From contig JAJDDN010000003.1 in assembly GCA_029260295.1 (NCBI GenBank), forward strand, positions 1 to 64,000: a stretch of 64,000 nt of DNA. The letters run 5' to 3'. The position numbers were made by a program, and so were the translations under genes. The DNA comes from Phycisphaerales bacterium. Lineage in GTDB: Bacteria > Planctomycetota > Phycisphaerae > Phycisphaerales > UBA1924. The notes below the pieces were generated by a model, which made no database searches, was not told where the DNA came from, and saw nothing but the letters and a program-made list of their open reading frames with translations. This document shows, in pieces, positions 59,064-64,000 of the stretch (its first letter is position 1; each line of letters starts with the position of its first letter).

Positions 59064-60935
59064 ATGCCGTATAATAGAGGCGTGAACATACTCCCAATCA
59101 TCCCGAACTGGCTCCGCTCGACGATGCTCATCGCCATCGTTCTCCTTGCATCCATCTCATTGGCCCAAATATCGCCCCCGCCGCCTGTTTCGGTCCCGGC
59201 ATCACGACAAGCCGATCGCGTGGCCATTATCACGATCGAGGGCCCCATCGATGGCATCACCGCGATGAGTGTCCGTCGGCGCATCGCAGAAGCCGAGGCA
59301 GGGGGCTACAACGCAATCGTCTTTGAGATCAACTCTCCCGGTGGTGGGGTCGGCGCTGTTCTCGACATCACCAACACGATCAAGTCTTCGTCCATCACCA
59401 ATACCATCGCATGGGTCAATACCGACGCGTATTCGGGCGGCGCGATCATCGCACTGGCCTGCCACGAAATCGTCAGTTCCTCACCGGCCGCGATGGGCGA
59501 TGCCTTTCCCGTCATTATGACCACCGTGACCCAGGGCAACAAAACCCGGGGCGGGCTCCGAGGGCTCACTGCCGACGAACGAACAAAAATACTCCCCCCA
59601 CTGCTCGCCGATGTCACCGACTCGGCACGCCGCAACGGCTACGACGAATACCTCGTCCAAGCAATCGTCATCGACGGCATCGAACTCTGGCAGATTCAAG
59701 ACAACACCACCGGACAGCGGTTTGCGATCAACGAATCCGAATACAGAACCATCTTTGGTGAAGACGCCCCAAGAGGCATGCCCCTGATCGCGCAGGTCAC
59801 CGGAGGCCGACCCACCGGAGTCACCGACGAATCGATTCCCGATCCAGAATCGGAGACCGAAGATTCAGATGAGCAAGCGGCCCCTTCCTCCAGTCCCCCT
59901 ACTCCTACACCCGCACCGACAGATACAACGAGCTTCCGCCCTGCCAGTGACACCCTCGACGATGTCGTCCGCGAGTTCAGTGACTCAGAACGCGAGCTCG
60001 AACTCACACTCGAAACACACACCGCCCGCCCGATCTTCACCGCTGACGACAAAGACCGTTACTCTCCAATCGCTTACATCACCGATGGCTCGGCCCCAAT
60101 CGTTATGCGGGAACAACAACTCATCGACCTCGGATTCTCTTCAGGGCTCATCGCTGACGATCCTGCATTGATGGCCTTCATGGGGGCCACTTCGATGGAT
60201 CGCGCCGACGAGAGCTGGTCCGAAGGGCTTGTCCGCTTTATGACCTCGATGACCGTACGAGGCTTCCTCATCGCCATCTTCCTCATCGCGATGTTTGTCG
60301 AACTCATCACCCCGGGCACCGGCATTGGGGGCACCATCGCTGTCCTCACACTCATCGCCATGATCGCCCCGCCCGCGATGATCGGGCTTGCGGGCTGGTG
60401 GGAGATCATCGCCATCATCGCCGGGCTCATCCTCCTCGCCATCGAAGCATTCGTCCTCCCAGGATTCGGAGTCTTCGGCATCCTCGGTCTCATCTCACTC
60501 TTCGCCGGGATCCTCTGGTCCTTCATCCCCGCCGGATCATCACTCTCAAGCCCGGGCACCCAGCAAGACCTCCTGGGCGCCCTGGTCACCATCATGCTCG
60601 GATCATTCTCTGCTGGGGTTGTCATCTGGCTCATCAGCCGGAACCTCGAACGCCTCCCCATCTTCGACAAGTTCATCCTCTCGGCAGTCTCCGGCGTCAC
60701 CGAGTCAGGCACCCAATCAGTCTTCAGCGCCATGTCCCACGACCACATCCTCCGCGTAGGCGAAACAGGCACCGCCACCACCGACCTCCGCCCCGCCGGA
60801 CAAGCCGACATCAACGACAAACTCGTCGATGTCGTCGCCGAGTTCGGATACATCGAAGCCGGCACCCCCATCAGAGTCACCAGCGTAGAAGCCATGCGGA
60901 TTGTGGTTGACCGAGTAAATCAGGAGAACGCATAA
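59064..60935 (+). CDS. NfeD1-type membrane-bound serine protease (ClpP class)
   Basis: VAIITIEGPIDGITAMSVRRRIAEAEAGGYNAIVFEINSPGGGVGAVLDI...AWVNTDAYSGGAIIALACHEIV; C-terminal TMs and NfeD OB-like domain. Confidence 0.93.
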   Translation: MPYNRGVNILPIIPNWLRSTMLIAIVLLASISLAQISPPPPVSVPASRQADRVAIITIEGPIDGITAMSVRRRIAEAEAGGYNAIVFEINSPGGGVGAVLDITNTIKSSSITNTIAWVNTDAYSGGAIIALACHEIVSSSPAAMGDAFPVIMTTVTQGNKTRGGLRGLTADERTKILPPLLADVTDSARRNGYDEYLVQAIVIDGIELWQIQDNTTGQRFAINESEYRTIFGEDAPRGMPLIAQVTGGRPTGVTDESIPDPESETEDSDEQAAPSSSPPTPTPAPTDTTSFRPASDTLDDVVREFSDSERELELTLETHTARPIFTADDKDRYSPIAYITDGSAPIVMREQQLIDLGFSSGLIADDPALMAFMGATSMDRADESWSEGLVRFMTSMTVRGFLIAIFLIAMFVELITPGTGIGGTIAVLTLIAMIAPPAMIGLAGWWEIIAIIAGLILLAIEAFVLPGFGVFGILGLISLFAGILWSFIPAGSSLSSPGTQQDLLGALVTIMLGSFSAGVVIWLISRNLERLPIFDKFILSAVSGVTESGTQSVFSAMSHDHILRVGETGTATTDLRPAGQADINDKLVDVVAEFGYIEAGTPIRVTSVEAMRIVVDRVNQENA

Positions 60936-61433
60936 ATGGAAACCCTCCTCATGGCCGGGCTCGGGCTCATCCTCCTGGGCGCCATCCTCCTCATGGTCGA
61001 AGCTCTCGTTCCCTCCGGCGGTATCATCGGGCTCACCGCAGGCGCGTGCGCCATCGTCGGCATCGTCCTCCTCTTCAAGCACGACACCACTTGGGGCGCT
61101 ATCGGCCTCCTCACCACCATGGTCCTGGGACCGATGATCTTCATCTGGGGCCTCAAAATGCTCCCCAACACCCCCTTCGGCAAAAGCATGTTCGGCGACT
61201 CCGCCGAAGAAATCGCCGCCAAACAAGACCTCGCAAACTCACACTGGCGAGAAGAACGCAACGCCCTCATCGATCAATCAGGCACCGCCCTCACAGACCT
61301 CCACCCCGTCGGAGTCGTTCAAATCAATGGCGACCGCCACGACGCAATCGCCAAGGGGAAAATCATCGACAAAGACGCCCCAATCCGGGTCGTCTCCGTA
61401 GACGGCCTCCAAATCGAAGTCCGCCCAGCCTAG
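60936..61433 (+). CDS. NfeD family membrane protein (short form)
   Basis: LILLGAILLMVEALVPSGGIIGLTAGACAIVGIVLLF...GQSGTALTDLHPVGVVQINGDRHDAIAKGKIIDKDAPIRVVSVDGLQIEVRPA-type NfeD C-domain. Confidence 0.88.
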   Translation: METLLMAGLGLILLGAILLMVEALVPSGGIIGLTAGACAIVGIVLLFKHDTTWGAIGLLTTMVLGPMIFIWGLKMLPNTPFGKSMFGDSAEEIAAKQDLANSHWREERNALIDQSGTALTDLHPVGVVQINGDRHDAIAKGKIIDKDAPIRVVSVDGLQIEVRPA

Positions 61434-61450
61434 CCCTACCATCAAACACC

Positions 61451-61915
61451 ATGAATCCAATACTCATCACAGCCCTCGCCGTCTTTGTGCTCTTCGCATT
61501 CCTACTCTGGCTCCTGGTCCTCCCGATGATCAATCTCTGGCTCCAAGCCTTCTTCTCCAAAGCAGACATCACTTTCGCAGAAATCGTGGGGATGAGATTC
61601 CGGAAAACGGATGCCGCGGTCATCGTCGTCAACAAAATTCGATTACTCAAAGCAGGCATCCAAACCATCGACGCACAAACCCTTGAGATCCTCGCCCTCG
61701 CCGGAGGGGATGTCTCAAATGTCGTCTCCGCGTTCATCGCCGCAGATCACGACGGCAAACCCCTCGACTGGAAAGCCCTCACCTCCTACAACTTGGCAGG
61801 CCGAAACCCCCTAGATCTCGTCAACGACGCCATCGAATCAGGCGACTACTCAGACCTCGCCCCTCTCCTCGTATCCACCAACCCCGAAATCGATTCCCCC
61901 CAGCCAGCAATATAA
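61451..61915 (+). CDS. FloA N-terminal-domain-only paralog
   Basis: 154 aa from ATG 61451; WLQAFFSKADITFAEIVGMRFRKTDAAVIVVNKIRLLKAGIQTIDAQTLEILALAGGDVSNVVSAFIAADHDGKPLDW aligns with the first ~120 aa of the downstream FloA. Confidence 0.85.
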   Translation: MNPILITALAVFVLFAFLLWLLVLPMINLWLQAFFSKADITFAEIVGMRFRKTDAAVIVVNKIRLLKAGIQTIDAQTLEILALAGGDVSNVVSAFIAADHDGKPLDWKALTSYNLAGRNPLDLVNDAIESGDYSDLAPLLVSTNPEIDSPQPAI

Positions 61916-61976
61916 AGCACAATCAACGATCATGGCATAGAATCGGTGGCATGAGAGCCCCAAACGGAGATAGACA

Positions 61977-62969
61977 ATGAGCAATACACTTATCTGGATC
62001 GTAGTCGGAATCGTCGCATTCGTACTCTTCATCTTCGCGATCATCCTCTTCAACTACTTCCAGCTCTGGCTCCAGGCCTACTTCTCAAAGACCAAGGTCA
62101 GTCTCTTCGCCATCGTCGCGATGCGGTTCCGGAAGGTCAACTCCAGTGTCATCGTCATCAACCTCATCCGCCTCGTAAAAGCAGGAATCGTAGGGATCAC
62201 CACTGACGACCTCGAAAGCCACTACCTCGCAGGCGGCAATGTCGGGAATGTCGTCTCCGCGATCATCGCGGCAAATAAAGCCCGCATCGAGCTCGACTGG
62301 AATGTCGCCACCGCGATCGACCTGGCGGGCCGCGACATCCTCGACGCCGTCAATACCTCGGTCAACCCGAAGGTCATCGACTGCCCAGACCCAGGACTCG
62401 GACGACCAACAATCGACGCCGTAGCAAAGGACGGCATCCAGCTCAAAGCCCGCGCCCGCGTCACCGTCCGCACAAACCTCGCCCGCCTCGTCGGTGGTGC
62501 CACTGAAGAAACCATCGTCGCCCGCGTCGGCGAAGGCATCGTCTCCTCCATCGGCTCCGCAGATACCCACAAGGTCGTCCTCGAAAACCCAGACGGCATC
62601 TCAAAGGCAGTTCTCGCCAGAGGCCTCGACTCGGGCACCGCATACGAAATCCTCTCCATCGACATCGCCGACATCGATGTCGGCGTCAACATCGGCGCCA
62701 AGCTCCAAGAAGACCAGGCCCAGGCCGATATGAAAGTCGCCCAGGCCAAGGCCGAGCAACAACGCGCCCACGCCGTCGCCAAAGAACAAGAACACAAAGC
62801 CGATGTCCAGAAGAACCGAGCATTGGTCGTACTGGCAGAAGCCGATATCCCCAAAGCAATGGCCGAATCCTTCCGTTCGGGAAACCTCGGCATCATGGAC
62901 TTCTACCGAATGAAAAATATCGAATCCGATACTTCTATGAGAGATTCCATCGCAGACGACAAAGACTAA
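61977..62969 (+). CDS. floA: Flotillin-like protein FloA
   Basis: [44 protein letters not shown]...[47 protein letters not shown]...[31 protein letters not shown]. Confidence 0.96.
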   Translation: MSNTLIWIVVGIVAFVLFIFAIILFNYFQLWLQAYFSKTKVSLFAIVAMRFRKVNSSVIVINLIRLVKAGIVGITTDDLESHYLAGGNVGNVVSAIIAANKARIELDWNVATAIDLAGRDILDAVNTSVNPKVIDCPDPGLGRPTIDAVAKDGIQLKARARVTVRTNLARLVGGATEETIVARVGEGIVSSIGSADTHKVVLENPDGISKAVLARGLDSGTAYEILSIDIADIDVGVNIGAKLQEDQAQADMKVAQAKAEQQRAHAVAKEQEHKADVQKNRALVVLAEADIPKAMAESFRSGNLGIMDFYRMKNIESDTSMRDSIADDKD

Positions 62970-63019
62970 CGAGACCTTCAAAAGCATAAACCCTGAACAA
63001 AGCAACACATACAACCACC

Positions 63020-63046
63020 AAGCCCCTCTTGAAAGAGGGGCTTTTC
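63020..63046 (+). terminator. Rho-independent terminator of floA operon
   Basis: AAGCCCCTCTT-GAA-AGAGGGGCTTTT. Confidence 0.9.
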
Positions 63047-63145
63047 ATATCCAATGCCACTTGCACATGATGGACAATCTGGTATGCTATTGATTCACAA
63101 ATCCATTCGGATCCATTTGTGCATTCAATATTATGTAGGGGCATC

Positions 63146-64000
63146 ATGAGCGATATAGAAAAACCGATCGAGAAACAGTGCGTTATCTGTGGCCAATCCT
63201 GCGCCGGTAAACCCCGAATCAAAGACGCCTCGGGAAACTACGCCCACAGAACCTGCGCCGACAAACACCAATCCAAGAAGAGCACCGAGCCTGTTCAACC
63301 CGAGATCGAACCCCTTGATCTCTCCCCAGAAGATGAGCCAGAAATGGCTGCCTTCTTGGACGATCTCCCCTCAGACTCCGCTGATGAACCATCTGCCATG
63401 CGAGCCGCATGCCCCGGATGCGGAACTTCGGTTTCATCAGACTCCATGGTCTGCATGTCCTGTGGCTGTAATATCAAAACAGGACGGGGCAACAAAACAA
63501 AGTCCACAAAAGTCAAAGCAAAGAAATCAGGTCCAAGCCTTGGAGCCAAAGCTGGCTCAATGGCCGTCGCCCCATTCCTTCCCATCATCGGCGCTGTTCT
63601 CGCTGGCGCGATAGGCGCGGGCATCTGGGCGGCCGTCTCACACTTTACGGGTTACGAAATCGGATACATCGCAATCGGCATCGGATTCATTTGTGGCCTG
63701 GGCGCTGTCATCGGTTCTGGCGGAGAAGGCGGCGCATGGTCAGGCGGCGTTGCTGTCATCATTGCACTCCTCTCAATTGTCACCGGTAAAGCAATCGTCA
63801 ACTCCATCTATGTTGACAACCTGCAGCAACTCCAAGCCGCCGTCCAAGCCGGTGTCGAAGACAAGACCACCCTGGAAGAATACTCCCAAGAGGAGGCGAT
63901 CATGGGTATCGCCAGCGATATTGCATGGGACCGAGAAGAAGCCGGTCAGGAAATCGATTGGCCAAACCCAGAAATAGATCTGTACGAAACACTTGATCTC
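63146..64000 (+). CDS. Zinc-ribbon membrane protein, partial (runs off the right edge)
   Basis: Hand translation from ATG 63146 stays open for 285 codons: MSDIEKPIEKQCVICGQSCAGKPRIKDASGNYAHRTCADKHQ...AACPGCGTSVSSDSMVCMSCGCNIKTG... followed by 2-3 TM helices; absent from the ORF track because it has no stop in the window. Confidence 0.85.
   Translation, partial: MSDIEKPIEKQCVICGQSCAGKPRIKDASGNYAHRTCADKHQSKKSTEPVQPEIEPLDLSPEDEPEMAAFLDDLPSDSADEPSAMRAACPGCGTSVSSDSMVCMSCGCNIKTGRGNKTKSTKVKAKKSGPSLGAKAGSMAVAPFLPIIGAVLAGAIGAGIWAAVSHFTGYEIGYIAIGIGFICGLGAVIGSGGEGGAWSGGVAVIIALLSIVTGKAIVNSIYVDNLQQLQAAVQAGVEDKTTLEEYSQEEAIMGIASDIAWDREEAGQEIDWPNPEIDLYETLDL

Noticed and set aside
61046-61450. N-terminal part of ORF 61046-61915
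   Set aside because: Arg/His-rich out-of-frame translation of the NfeD gene; the real FloA-N start is the ATG at 61451.

Overview
The window is a gene-dense chromosomal segment of about 64 kb. It looks planctomycete-like (probably Phycisphaerae); I infer this from dockerin-like and PEP-CTERM-like secreted proteins, a GH3-family enzyme and gene content, not from a database search. I support about 48 protein-coding genes. These include lepA, rlmE, fdx, nuoH, a LolCD-like ABC pair, comM/yifB, ruvA, manC, ruvX, rarA, 5-FCL, an L,D-transpeptidase, gyrB, pckA, an RND pump, and an NfeD/FloA operon. There are two tRNA genes (Cys-GCA and His-GTG) and several hairpin terminators. Two partial genes at the window edges are missing from the ORF track: a DUF2971-like protein on the left and a zinc-ribbon membrane protein on the right. 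The signals most worth a second look are: (i) a three-gene signalling operon with two tandem PilZ + degenerate-receiver proteins and a hybrid histidine kinase; (ii) a 98-bp REPIN-like element whose two hairpins have different stems but perfectly complementary 11-nt loops; (iii) a tRNA-Cys with a Ser-like long variable arm; (iv) a perfect 28-bp inverted repeat built from degenerate heptamers; (v) a FloA N-terminal-only paralog next to full-length floA. No CRISPR array, prophage, rRNA operon or recognisable defence island was found.
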